A stretch of 17,223 bases of DNA. Origin: Candidatus Saccharimonadota bacterium. Its GTDB lineage: Bacteria; Patescibacteriota; Saccharimonadia; Saccharimonadales; Saccharimonadaceae. Within the stretch, counting starts at the first letter, position 1. Each line of letters starts with the position of its first letter. This document shows, piece by piece, positions 7,674 to 15,118 of this stretch. The stretch lies in assembly GCA_017515125.1 (NCBI GenBank), contig JAFWHP010000025.1, forward strand, positions 1 through 17,223. Reading direction: 5' to 3'. Under the pieces are notes generated by a model. The model was not told the DNA's origin and made no database searches. It was given only the letters and a program-made list of their open reading frames with translations. A program made the position numbers and the translations under genes.

Positions 7674-7682
7674 ATTATAACA
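7674..7682 (-). promoter_or_regulatory. Internal extended -10 promoter for prgI (leaderless)
   Basis: TGTTATAAT on the minus strand, between virB6 and prgI. The hexamer ends 6 bases before the ATG, so the usual 7-base spacing puts +1 on the A of ATG 7667. The -35 region is weak. Confidence 0.6.
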
Positions 7683-7693
7683 CAAAATCTTTT

Positions 7694-10600
7694 TTAGTCA
7701 TAATCGATATATACTAGTAGTTCTTGTATTTTTTCGTAAATTTGCTCTTTCGTTACCCCATAGCCCGCTTCGACAATAAAATCTTGTATTTGGTCAGAAA
7801 CCCACGCCGTCTCCTTAAACCCAGCACAATACTCACTCGCCGCCGTCGCAAATTCATCAGCATCAAGCGAAGTATTATAGATTTCGAAAAGACGCGCCTC
7901 ATGATTTACCCGACCAACCCTTCGCCGTTCACTTTCTGCTTCCCATTCGGGCTGTCGTCGCCTCTTTCTGCCCGCGAATCTTTGTCTATTACCATTTTCA
8001 TCAATCGTATAGAGTGATTCTTTTATATCGCTGGTAATTTGCCGCATATCCCCATTTTGTCTATACGGATCATCATCAATTGCCCCTCCTTCGCCCCATT
8101 TCGTGTCAAATACTTCCTTTAATTTCTTCCATTTCTCGACTGTTCCAGCCTTCTGGTTGTCCATTGTGTTAGGAGTCTGGCGCGACATCATTACCACCAT
8201 CTTATGCGCTGCCGGAATAATGTATTTCTCCTTAATCCGCGTCATTAATTCATCCCTCGTCGCATCAGCTGCCGGAATCTTAACCCTATTCCCATCATCA
8301 TCAATTCTTATCCCATAAATCGGCTCCCCGTTCACATTCACAAATCCTCGAATCAAATCAGTCGGAAATACTTTTTCCCAGTTATCTGGATTCATAATCA
8401 TTGCATACATATCAATCGCATCCCCATCTTGCATATTCCATGCCCCTGGCTTCGTCGCCTTATTTAAGCTATCAAGATATGCCAAATATTCCTGCGCATA
8501 ATTCTTGATATACCCCTTTTTAACCATCTCTGCTACCATTGGGCTAAACGCCGCGTTCTTCTCCTTAAACGACCCTAGCGCCCGTCCAATAGATGTTCTA
8601 AATCCTTCCAACCCCATATTCCTCAGCACTGGAATATCGCTATCAGGCTGCTCCTTAATACCAGCATGAATCGCCAACACATTATTTATAGGATCATTAA
8701 TCGGCGCATCAAAGTTAGCCAAAAGTTCCTTAATTGCTGGCTTATCTTTCTTATAAATCCTCGTCACATACTTACCGTTTATATCATACCAGTCAAAGTA
8801 TGGCCCATTTTCGTCCACTTTATCCCACATCACCAATCTCTCCGGATGATTCACTCTCAACTCATCTCGCATTGATTCAATCCGGTTTCCTTCCTTGTCT
8901 GTCGCATAACCATCATCATCAATAAAGTAGTTAAACAAGAAATTTCGGAAATTTCGCTTATCCGGCGGAAACTTTGCCGCCACGAGTCCAATGTCGCGTC
9001 GTTGATTGCTTTCCACTGCTGCCGCTTGCGCAATAATTTTACCAAGCACCCTCGGCTGTGCAGTCTCGCCCAAACCACCCGTCGAAGACAAAATCAAATG
9101 TCGATATTTCTCCATATTCGCTTTACCTTCAGGGGTATTGGCTTTCTTCGGATCAAAGTTCGTCGAAGCATCCAGGAACTGATTGACCATATAGTAAAAG
9201 TCAGATTCCTCATCATTCTCCTTCGTCATCTTAGCCCGACCAAGCTCGACAAATGCCTTCGCGCCCCGCATATTCCGCTGAATCTCTGGATCGCGCGCCC
9301 GAATTTGCTCCACCTTTTTCTTATCTCCAGCCTGCTCTGCCCTTCGAATCTTCTCGCGTACCTCTTTTGATGTAAAGTAATTCTCATATTCATTCAGCAC
9401 ATGTTCCGTATCCAACTTCATCATTTCCGCCCTTGTAGTCGAGATCGAAGCCTCTTTTGCCGTTCGCGTATATTTATTCGATTTCAGATACTCCGAAGTA
9501 CTCTGAGTTTTCGTCCCGTCATACCCCGCGGAAACCTTTTTATTCACATACGATTCCGCTTCGTTCTTCCGAATAGTCTGCAAATCTTGCATATATTTCT
9601 CCCTTAAAGCCCGTCGATTATCCATGAATCTTCTCAAATGGCTAGACGGCGATACTCCGACCGCGAGTGCCTTCATATTCGTCTGCTGCCTTCGCCTATC
9701 CGCCCAAGCTCGATTTCTCGCAAGCGGTTTCGCCAGCAAACCTTGCATCTTCGCGTTAATATCGCCAAGCAAGGTTCCGCTCATCTTCATCATCTTCCAA
9801 GAGAAGAACAATGGGAAAAACTGTACTGCCATCCCAAGCAGCAATCCAAATCCATCCTTTGCACTCATAATCAGCGCAAACCCAGCCAAACTCGACGCCC
9901 CATACAACAATGAGAACATTGGATAAAACACCAACATCCTTTGGAATAATTTCTTCCACTTCTGGAATAAATGCTCCGTATTTGGCATAATATTCGCCAC
10001 GAACGCCAACGGCGAAATCATTACGAGCAACATCACCACCGCCTGTCGCATTGCAATCGTCACTAGTCCAGTCGCCACCGCCACAATCGCCCCTAATGCC
10101 GTCGGAATCAACATCCACATTACCCCTGGTTCAAAGAAAATTGTCGCTGCACCCACCGCCAAAGCCGCTCCACCCGCAAGTGCAGTATAGAAATTCGCCA
10201 TCGAAACCGCCATGTTGCCAGTCTGCGCCTCGCTAGCGACCTCCATATTCCCTAGCGTAGCAGTCTGCACATTCGCAAACACCGATCTTAGTCCATTCCC
10301 AATTATATTAGATACATCCACAAGAAGCGTACAAATCAAAAAGCTCAAATTAACCATAATTGCCATCACTATTAGTTTAGGCAAAATCTTCTTAATTCCA
10401 TAATTATTAATTCCCCACCCAGTAATCTGTGAGAAAATAACCATAATCAAAACGATAATAAATACAATATTCGTTACGCTAAGACAATATTTCCATATTT
10501 CGTACGCCGGCGTACCATCCTTCGCCTCTACTGGTTTAATCTGCAGTATTCCCTCTAGTCTCCCATAAAGCCAATCCACCGCCTCAGATATCTTACCGGT

Positions 10601-10900
10601 AAACGAACAGGCATACCATCCTAGCGAACCCATAGTTTTTTTACAAACATCTTCCAGCACAACTCTATCAGTTGTATTTGTCGTGTTCTGATTGGTAAAA
10701 GCATTTATAGCATTTGTTTGCTCACCATTCTGCTCATTAGATTCTGCCGTTTGCTCAGCATTATTCCCTTGCGGCTCCGCATAAGCATTACTTGCTCCAA
10801 AACTAACTTGAAAAATCCCCACAAAAATTGCCAAAAATGCCAAAAAACCCGCAAAAATCCCCTTTAACCTTTCAATTTTTGTAGATTTTCTGCTCATCAT
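7694..10900 (-). CDS. VirB6/TrbL-like T4SS membrane channel protein with giant C-terminal tail
   Basis: About 1068 residues from ATG 10900 (a second ATG follows directly). GGGAGG (10912-10917) is 11 bases upstream, a rather long spacing. The longer reading from 10963 is rejected because it starts in the -35 box. A signal peptide or anchor (about 1-41, ending ASNAYA) precedes an Asn/Gln/Thr-rich stretch. Residues about 135-380 contain five or more hydrophobic segments, typical of polytopic VirB6/TrbL proteins that form the inner-membrane path for substrate. The last ~670 residues are hydrophilic and rich in Lys, Glu and Arg, with no recognised domain. It is the first gene of the T4SS operon and divergent from the pilin cluster. 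The channel assignment is good; the function of the tail is unknown. Confidence 0.85.
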   Translation of the reverse strand: MMSRKSTKIERLKGIFAGFLAFLAIFVGIFQVSFGASNAYAEPQGNNAEQTAESNEQNGEQTNAINAFTNQNTTNTTDRVVLEDVCKKTMGSLGWYACSFTGKISEAVDWLYGRLEGILQIKPVEAKDGTPAYEIWKYCLSVTNIVFIIVLIMVIFSQITGWGINNYGIKKILPKLIVMAIMVNLSFLICTLLVDVSNIIGNGLRSVFANVQTATLGNMEVASEAQTGNMAVSMANFYTALAGGAALAVGAATIFFEPGVMWMLIPTALGAIVAVATGLVTIAMRQAVVMLLVMISPLAFVANIMPNTEHLFQKWKKLFQRMLVFYPMFSLLYGASSLAGFALIMSAKDGFGLLLGMAVQFFPLFFSWKMMKMSGTLLGDINAKMQGLLAKPLARNRAWADRRRQQTNMKALAVGVSPSSHLRRFMDNRRALREKYMQDLQTIRKNEAESYVNKKVSAGYDGTKTQSTSEYLKSNKYTRTAKEASISTTRAEMMKLDTEHVLNEYENYFTSKEVREKIRRAEQAGDKKKVEQIRARDPEIQRNMRGAKAFVELGRAKMTKENDEESDFYYMVNQFLDASTNFDPKKANTPEGKANMEKYRHLILSSTGGLGETAQPRVLGKIIAQAAAVESNQRRDIGLVAAKFPPDKRNFRNFLFNYFIDDDGYATDKEGNRIESMRDELRVNHPERLVMWDKVDENGPYFDWYDINGKYVTRIYKKDKPAIKELLANFDAPINDPINNVLAIHAGIKEQPDSDIPVLRNMGLEGFRTSIGRALGSFKEKNAAFSPMVAEMVKKGYIKNYAQEYLAYLDSLNKATKPGAWNMQDGDAIDMYAMIMNPDNWEKVFPTDLIRGFVNVNGEPIYGIRIDDDGNRVKIPAADATRDELMTRIKEKYIIPAAHKMVVMMSRQTPNTMDNQKAGTVEKWKKLKEVFDTKWGEGGAIDDDPYRQNGDMRQITSDIKESLYTIDENGNRQRFAGRKRRRQPEWEAESERRRVGRVNHEARLFEIYNTSLDADEFATAASEYCAGFKETAWVSDQIQDFIVEAGYGVTKEQIYEKIQELLVYIDYD

Positions 10901-10934
10901 AACAACTATCGCCTCCCTGTTAGGCGCTTCTGTA

Positions 10935-10963
10935 ATTATAGCACACATAACCATTTTTGTCAA
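10935..10963 (-). promoter_or_regulatory. Strong promoter of the virB6-prgI-virB4 operon
   Basis: On the minus strand a perfect TTGACA (10958-10963), exactly 17 bases, and extended -10 TGCTATAAT (TATAAT at 10935-10940). The predicted start near 10928 gives a ~28-base leader containing GGGAGG. This is the best promoter in the window. Confidence 0.88.
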
Positions 10964-11051
10964 TAATAGCCATCAACTGTTTAAACATAAGTCAAATATG
11001 TGTCGAAACTAATGCTCACAAGAGCTTGGTCTTTTTATCATTTTATGCTAA

Positions 11052-11057
11052 TATAAT
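11052..11057 (+). promoter_or_regulatory. -10 box of the pilin cluster (leaderless)
   Basis: A perfect TATAAT ends 5 bases before the ATG at 11063, so the transcript should start at or within a base or two of the start codon. A weak TTGGTC at 11026-11031 is 20 bases upstream of it. Confidence 0.55.
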
Positions 11058-11062
11058 AATAA

Positions 11063-11905
11063 ATGAAAAAGACCATTATAACTATAAGCATTATAATAAC
11101 AGCGCTATTGTCAGTATTTTCGACAATAACTCCTGTCTTCGCCGTTCCCGTACAAGGTACAGATTCTAGCGCCTCCACCACTCCCGCCGACCCAAATGCT
11201 GATGCTACCGCCACAGGCGGCAGCAGTACCGGAGGAAGTTACGTAGATGGCACCTGTAATACTTTTCTCGGGCTAACCTCTTGGAACTGTGGTATCGAAA
11301 TTACCGACGAATCCAGTCTTAAAACGAACATCTGGAAAATCGCCGTCAACATTTCAATTGATATTACTATCATAGCCGCCTATCTAGTATTAGGGTACGT
11401 CATTTACGGTGGCTACCTCTATATTTTTAGCGCCGGCGAACCAGGCAAAGTCGCCTCCGGCAGAAAAACACTTCTTCACGCCTTTATCGGTCTTGCCATA
11501 GTCATGTCAGCGAATATCATTATGAGCGCTATCCGTTATGCGCTTCTCAAAGACGGCAAGCTCAACTGCGACCCATTAACCGGCAATGGCTGTATCGAGG
11601 ATCCAGGCACCCTCGTCAGTAACTCCCTCCAATGGGTTATCGCTATAGGCGGAGTCGTCGCCACTATATTCGTTGTGTATGGAGGTATCGCCTACATTAC
11701 CTCCGCTGGCGACCCCGGCAAAGTTCAAAAAGCCAAGCAGATTATCATTTACGCCCTTATCGGCCTAGCCGTCGTCGGCCTAGCTCAACTCATCACTGCG
11801 TTCGTTACAACCATCATCCGAGACGCAAACAATGGCGCCCAATCAACCCTCGACAAAACTAACATAATATATATAAAGGAGCAAAATGAAAAAACTATTA
11901 TTTAG
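11063..11905 (+). CDS. Secreted protein with two fused T4SS pilin domains
   Basis: 280 residues. Signal peptide about 1-27 (ends TPVFA), then a Ser/Thr/Gly/Pro-rich stretch with a Cys pair (65, 76). Two tandem copies of a two-helix VirB2/TrbC-like pilin domain follow: about 95-162 (YGGYLYIFSAGEPGKV) and 188-252 (YGGIAYITSAGDPGKV). Each has a hydrophobic helix, a short charged GD/GE-P-GKV loop and a second helix starting with (A/F)(L/F)IGLA. A second Cys pair (169, 176) lies between them. Ordinary VirB2-type pilins carry one such domain, so this is an internal duplication or fusion. There is no Shine-Dalgarno, and the -10 box ends 5 bases before the ATG. It is first in a four-gene pilin cluster, with its end overlapping the next gene by 20 bases. 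It may be a minor or capping subunit of the fibre; that is inference. Confidence 0.82.
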   Translation: MKKTIITISIIITALLSVFSTITPVFAVPVQGTDSSASTTPADPNADATATGGSSTGGSYVDGTCNTFLGLTSWNCGIEITDESSLKTNIWKIAVNISIDITIIAAYLVLGYVIYGGYLYIFSAGEPGKVASGRKTLLHAFIGLAIVMSANIIMSAIRYALLKDGKLNCDPLTGNGCIEDPGTLVSNSLQWVIAIGGVVATIFVVYGGIAYITSAGDPGKVQKAKQIIIYALIGLAVVGLAQLITAFVTTIIRDANNGAQSTLDKTNIIYIKEQNEKTII

Positions 11906-12278
11906 TGCCGTATTAATTCTATCTACCTTATTCATTCCTACCATAGCATTAGTAACAAACCCAGCCTACGCCGCAGTTGACGTCTGCTTTGAAGACGTAC
12001 CCCAAGAAGTTAAAGACGCCGCTGGCTGCAGTGGAAATTCCAAAGACGACCTCTCAAATGCCGTCCAAGACATTCTAAAAGCCATCGTCGTCGCGCTCGG
12101 CGTCGTCGCCGCAGTATTTATCGTCATTGGCGCAATCAACTATATTACATCTAACGGCGACTCCGGCAAAATCGAGAAAGCCAAAAAAACCATCATCTAC
12201 GCCGCCATTGGCCTTGCCGTTTCCGCCCTTGCTTTCGCTATTGTCAACTGGGCCGTAAGTATTATTCCACAAAACTAA
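11886..12278 (+). CDS. VirB2-like T4SS pilin with signal peptide
   Basis: 130 residues. Signal peptide about 1-29 (ends NPAYA), a short polar region with Cys 34 and Cys 48 that may form a disulfide, then the two-helix pilin domain (about 60-127) with the family loop NYITSNGDSGKIEKAKKT and the second helix IIYAAIGLAV ending in AFAIVNW. AAAGGAG (11875-11881) lies 4 bases before the ATG and inside the previous gene, whose last 20 bases overlap this one, so translation is coupled. After cleavage it would be a ~100-residue two-helix pilin, the usual size for a major T4SS pilin. Confidence 0.85.
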   Translation: MKKLLFSAVLILSTLFIPTIALVTNPAYAAVDVCFEDVPQEVKDAAGCSGNSKDDLSNAVQDILKAIVVALGVVAAVFIVIGAINYITSNGDSGKIEKAKKTIIYAAIGLAVSALAFAIVNWAVSIIPQN

Positions 12279-12299
12279 CGCTTTTTCTCCTCAAAACTC

Positions 12300-12328
12300 T
12301 TGATTTTTAACTCAAACCGTTATAAAAT
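12300..12328 (+). promoter_or_regulatory. Candidate promoter before the third pilin gene
   Basis: TTGATT (12300-12305), 17 bases, TAAAAT (12323-12328). The predicted start near 12335 gives a ~24-base leader containing AAAAGG. It would let the third and fourth pilin genes be expressed separately from the first two. Confidence 0.45.
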
Positions 12329-12358
12329 TATATTAAATTTAATAAAAAGGATAAACTA

Positions 12359-12658
12359 ATGAAAGACATTATCACAAAATTTGGCTTACCAGAAGTAGCA
12401 ACAGTTGGCGATTCTGGCAGCAACGATAATCTTATCGACAACGTTACCAATATCATCAACGCCGTAATTGGCGCATTGGGCATCGTTTGCGTAGTAGTTA
12501 TGATTATCGGTGGTGTAAACTACATGACTTCCTCCGGCGACGCTGGTAAGGTCAAGAAGGCCAAAGACACTATTCTTTACGGCTTGATCGGTCTCGTTGT
12601 GTGCGTTCTAGCCTTTGCGATTGTCAACTTCGTTATTACTAACATTCTCGAACAATAG
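12359..12658 (+). CDS. Pilin-like T4SS protein without a signal peptide
   Basis: 99 residues with the same two-helix domain as its neighbours (about 28-98): helix, GGVNYMTSSGDAGKVKKAKD loop, second helix ILYGLIGLVV ending AFAIVNF. Unlike the two genes before it, it starts directly with a short polar segment (1-25) and has no cleavable signal peptide, so it should insert through its own first helix. Start ATG 12359 has AAAAGG (12345-12350) 8 bases upstream. Its TAG stop overlaps the AGGAG site of the next gene. It may be a second pilin or an assembly component. Confidence 0.8.
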   Translation: MKDIITKFGLPEVATVGDSGSNDNLIDNVTNIINAVIGALGIVCVVVMIIGGVNYMTSSGDAGKVKKAKDTILYGLIGLVVCVLAFAIVNFVITNILEQ

Positions 12659-12669
12659 GAGATTTGGGC

Positions 12670-13158
12670 ATGCTAAGCGAAGCAGTACTACAAAATTTTG
12701 GTGCCTTAAAAATCGATAATGTACAGGGTGGCAACACTCTAATGAGTGACGTCCAAGGCATTTTAAACGCTATTATCGTAGCTCTTGGCATTGTATGCGT
12801 TGTCGCCATTCTTATCGGCGGGATTTACTATCTTACCTCCGCTGGCGACACTAGCAAAGTCGAGAAAGGTAAGAAAACCATACTCTACGCAGCCATTGGC
12901 CTTGCAATTAGCGCTCTTTCCTTCGCTATTGTCAACTGGACTATCGGCGTCATTGGCGGCGAAAGTGGTACTGGCGGTGGAGGCGAAGATGCAGCCGAAA
13001 CCCAAGGCACAAATACATCCAACAAGCAACAAACCGAAAACAAAACCGTTGACGTACCAAAAAGCACAGAAACAATTAAGGAACAAGTCCAAGCAGATGC
13101 CGAAGATTACGTCGGAGGACAAAATCCCTACAGAAATACCTATCTAAAAAACGACTAA
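12670..13158 (+). CDS. Pilin-like T4SS protein with hydrophilic C-terminal tail
   Basis: 162 residues from ATG 12670, which has AGGAG (12657-12661) 8 bases upstream; the in-frame TTG at 12664 is only 2 bases from that site and is less likely. There is no signal peptide. The two-helix pilin domain covers about 26-95 (GGIYYLTSAGDTSKVEKGKK loop, ILYAAIGLAI helix, SFAIVNW). A Gly-rich hinge (about 96-106) leads to a ~55-residue polar tail rich in Glu, Thr, Gln and Asn, absent from its paralogues. It is the last gene of the pilin cluster and is followed by terminators. The tail may be an interaction or surface-exposed extension. Confidence 0.82.
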   Translation: MLSEAVLQNFGALKIDNVQGGNTLMSDVQGILNAIIVALGIVCVVAILIGGIYYLTSAGDTSKVEKGKKTILYAAIGLAISALSFAIVNWTIGVIGGESGTGGGGEDAAETQGTNTSNKQQTENKTVDVPKSTETIKEQVQADAEDYVGGQNPYRNTYLKND

Positions 13159-13179
13159 TCAAAACTAAACATACACCCC

Positions 13180-13204
13180 AAAAGACCCTTAACGGGTCTT
13201 TTTA
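13180..13204 (+). terminator. Terminator 1 after the pilin cluster
   Basis: AAAAGACCC (13180-13188) pairs with GGGTCTTTT (13194-13202) around a 5-base loop, with a T-run at the 3' side. It lies 21 bases after the last pilin stop. Confidence 0.85.
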
Positions 13205-13229
13205 AAACTCACATACCAAAAAACACTCT

Positions 13230-13340
13230 CTTAAAGAAAGATTCGCTAAGGGTCTTTCTTTAAACTCATAACCCTTATAAGCCCCGCTACCTTAAAGACC
13301 CGCCTAAGCGGGTCTTTCTAAAAAACTCATAAACCTTACG
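13230..13340. repeat. Two tandem ~61-bp units, each holding a terminator-like hairpin
   Basis: The unit from 13230 and the unit from 13291 both start CTTAAAGA and share GGGTCTTTCT and then AACTCATAA at a constant offset of 61 bases. Unit 1 folds as TTAAAGAAAGA(13231-13241)/TCTTTCTTTAA(13253-13263); unit 2 as a stronger GC-rich stem (13294-13317). Terminator 1 has a similar but shorter version of the same sequence. Confidence 0.65.
13294..13319. terminator. Terminator 3, between pilin cluster and hsp20
   Basis: AAAGACCCGC (13294-13303) pairs perfectly with GCGGGTCTTT (13308-13317) around CTAA. T-rich flanks on both strands suggest it can serve both converging transcripts. Confidence 0.75.
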
Positions 13341-13349
13341 GGCTTAAGC

Positions 13350-13865
13350 CTACTGTATCGAAATTCTCTTCGGCGCTTCAGTCTTTTCTTTTTCAAAAGT
13401 AATCGTCAGCACACCATCCTTGAGTTCAGCCTTAACGCTATTTTCATCTTCGCGTACTTGCACTGGCAAAGCAATTGTCCTAGAGAATTCGCCCCAATAA
13501 CACTCCTGGATATGCCATCGCGTCGTCTGCTCATCTTCCCCCCCAGACAAAACGCCAGAAATCGTTAGAATATTGTCAGAGATACTTACATCAAGGTCAG
13601 ACTTCGAAATACCTGCCGTCCGGGCCTTAACTACTAATTTATCGGCGGTTTCATAGACATCTACAGCGAGTTGTCCAGGAAAATCGTCGGTATCGTTTGC
13701 CCACTCATCTTCGACCGGTTCGCTGACTTCTTCACTCTGCATAGGCATTTCTTCGACCGGCTGCTCCACATTCTCGACAGGAGCCATCGACCCCTCTTCG
13801 TCGTTCAGGAAAGCCGCCGCAAGCTCATCGTCCATCAGCAAATCGTCACTATTTGTACGTGCCAT
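13350..13865 (-). CDS. Small heat-shock protein, Hsp20/alpha-crystallin family
   Basis: ATP-independent holdase that binds unfolding proteins and passes them to DnaK/DnaJ. 171 residues. An alpha-crystallin domain covers about 63-160 (LAVDVYETADKLVVKA, then a WGEFSRTIALP strand) and ends with the family motif AELKDGVLTITF (145-156). The C-terminal RISIQ resembles the short I-x-I tail that mediates oligomer assembly. The N-terminal ~60 residues are unusually acidic and rich in Glu, Pro, Val and Met, rather than the hydrophobic arm typical of the family. GGAGG lies just before ATG 13865. It is monocistronic, divergent from comF and convergent with the pilin cluster. No CIRCE is visible at its promoter. 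Confidence 0.93.
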   Translation of the reverse strand: MARTNSDDLLMDDELAAAFLNDEEGSMAPVENVEQPVEEMPMQSEEVSEPVEDEWANDTDDFPGQLAVDVYETADKLVVKARTAGISKSDLDVSISDNILTISGVLSGGEDEQTTRWHIQECYWGEFSRTIALPVQVREDENSVKAELKDGVLTITFEKEKTEAPKRISIQ

Positions 13866-13893
13866 ATTTCCTCCACTTATATTGTTATGCTTT

Positions 13894-13922
13894 ATTATAT
13901 ATTAAAACTATAGTAAAATCAA
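13894..13922 (-). promoter_or_regulatory. hsp20 promoter
   Basis: On the minus strand TTGATT (13917-13922), 17 bases, TATAAT (13894-13899). The predicted start near 13887 leaves a ~22-base leader with GGAGG. A vegetative-type promoter without a visible heat-shock operator. Confidence 0.6.
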
Positions 13923-13929
13923 GAGAAAT

Positions 13930-14613
13930 ATGAAAAATACTGTAAAAAATACAACATTCGTTAGTCTTCTAGACCTTCTCGCGCCCCACTCCTGTAGGGG
14001 TTGCGACCGAATCGGCACTATTTTATGCAACCGTTGTAAAAAATACATTTTAAGCCAAAAATGTCATATTTGCCCAATATGTAAAACTCCGACCATAAAC
14101 AATGCTTGCAAAAACTGCACAGATTTACCCACCGCCTATATAATAGGAGAACGTTCTGGACTCTTAGGCGACCGTGTCCACGACTATAAATACAATTCTA
14201 TTCGCGCTCTCGCCCATCCCCTTGCCGAAATGCTAGCAAGTACCCTTCCAGTCCTCAAAAACGCCGTTTTAGTTCCCCTCCCTACCGCCACTCATCATAT
14301 ACGCGCTCGCGGTTTCGATCACACTCTTCTCCTCGCCAAATCTCTTTCAAAAATAACTGGCTACGAAACCCGACCCCTTCTAGTACGTGCTAAAAACACC
14401 GTTCAAGTCGGCACCAACCTAGAAACCCGCAAGCTTCAGGCAACCAACGCTTACACGGTGGCTGCGACGAATCTCGATTCGCGTCCGACTTATGTACTCA
14501 TTGATGACGTCTGGACTACTGGTGCCTCAATGCTCTCTGCCGTCAAAAAGCTCCGGCAAGCCGGAGCCAAAAGCATCATCATAGCGCTATTATCAATCAG
14601 CAAAATTGACTAA
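13930..14613 (+). CDS. comF: ComF-family phosphoribosyltransferase-like protein
   Basis: Homologues are needed for uptake of transforming DNA, acting in the cytoplasm with the ComFA helicase and DprA. 227 residues. The N-terminal zinc-ribbon region has Cys 22, 25, 33, 36, 45, 48, 51, 60 and 63, enough for two metal sites. The characteristic RARGFDHTLLLAKSL segment is at 125-139. The PRPP-binding loop VLIDDVWTTGASM is at 189-201. Length is normal for the family. No strong Shine-Dalgarno is present; a weak AAGAG precedes the ATG. It is divergent from hsp20 and overlaps the convergent pilin-like gene by 3 bases at their tails (14610-14613). Natural competence would fit an organism that salvages nucleotides and DNA, but no other competence gene is in view. 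Confidence 0.92.
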   Translation: MKNTVKNTTFVSLLDLLAPHSCRGCDRIGTILCNRCKKYILSQKCHICPICKTPTINNACKNCTDLPTAYIIGERSGLLGDRVHDYKYNSIRALAHPLAEMLASTLPVLKNAVLVPLPTATHHIRARGFDHTLLLAKSLSKITGYETRPLLVRAKNTVQVGTNLETRKLQATNAYTVAATNLDSRPTYVLIDDVWTTGASMLSAVKKLRQAGAKSIIIALLSISKID

Positions 14614-15038
14614 GACTGACCTTGCTGCTGTTGCGCACTCTGCTCCTGCACCTTCGCAGGGTTGCTTGAACTTGGCAAGGAAGTAATAACGAAGTTCACA
14701 ATCGCATACGAGAAAAAGCAAATTACCAAACCGATAATTGCATAAAGCACTGTATTCTTAGCATCCGTAACTTTCTTCGAATCGCCTCCGGAAACCACAT
14801 ATCGGATACCACCGATAATCAACATAATTACCGCAATCACCCCCACGATATACAATATGGTATTAGTAACCTGCTTAAATACACCGGTATCGCCAAACAA
14901 ATCCGCCGGGCAATTCTCGCATCTCGCCGCCGCCGCCCCCTCGCTCAAAGTCAAAGCGGAAGCAGAAGGCGCCGCCAACAACCCAACACCGATAAATAAC
15001 ATTAAAACAGATAAAACTAACTTTAAATACTTATTCAT
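14610..15038 (-). CDS. Fifth VirB2-like T4SS pilin, with signal peptide
   Basis: 142 residues from ATG 15038. Signal peptide about 1-28 (ends APSASA), a short region with Cys 40 and Cys 43, then the two-helix pilin domain (about 55-121) with loop GGIRYVVSGGDSKKVTDAKN and second helix VLYAIIGLVI ending SYAIVNF. A Ser/Gln-rich tail closes the protein. The ATG at 15056 is not used here because it lies upstream of the -10 box; TGGTATAAT (15045-15053) puts the transcript start on the A of ATG 15038. There is no Shine-Dalgarno. It is separated from the main pilin cluster by hsp20 and comF, and runs convergently into comF. Confidence 0.85.
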   Translation of the reverse strand: MNKYLKLVLSVLMLFIGVGLLAAPSASALTLSEGAAAARCENCPADLFGDTGVFKQVTNTILYIVGVIAVIMLIIGGIRYVVSGGDSKKVTDAKNTVLYAIIGLVICFFSYAIVNFVITSLPSSSNPAKVQEQSAQQQQGQS

Positions 15039-15044
15039 AACTAT

Positions 15045-15073
15045 ATTATACCACACTTCTAAAAAATAAGCAA
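15045..15073 (-). promoter_or_regulatory. Promoter of the fifth pilin gene (leaderless)
   Basis: On the minus strand TTGCTT (15068-15073), 17 bases, extended -10 TGGTATAAT (TATAAT at 15045-15050). Plus 7 bases lands on the A of ATG 15038. Confidence 0.65.
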
Positions 15074-15118
15074 TACAAGAAATGTTGTATACTGCAACTT
15101 TAGGCGTAAGTAGTATCC

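Noticed and set aside
10900..10963. Longer VirB6 start at 10963
   Set aside because: This stretch is the TTGACA and TATAAT promoter itself; the ATG at 10900 follows the predicted transcript start and a GGGAGG site.
12763..13147. ORFs of about 120 residues on both strands over the last pilin gene
   Set aside because: The pilin frame has a clear domain, ribosome-binding site and operon position; these are shadows of it.
13159..13340. CRISPR array in the repeated interval
   Set aside because: The repeats are imperfect terminator hairpins with no regular spacers and no cas genes nearby.
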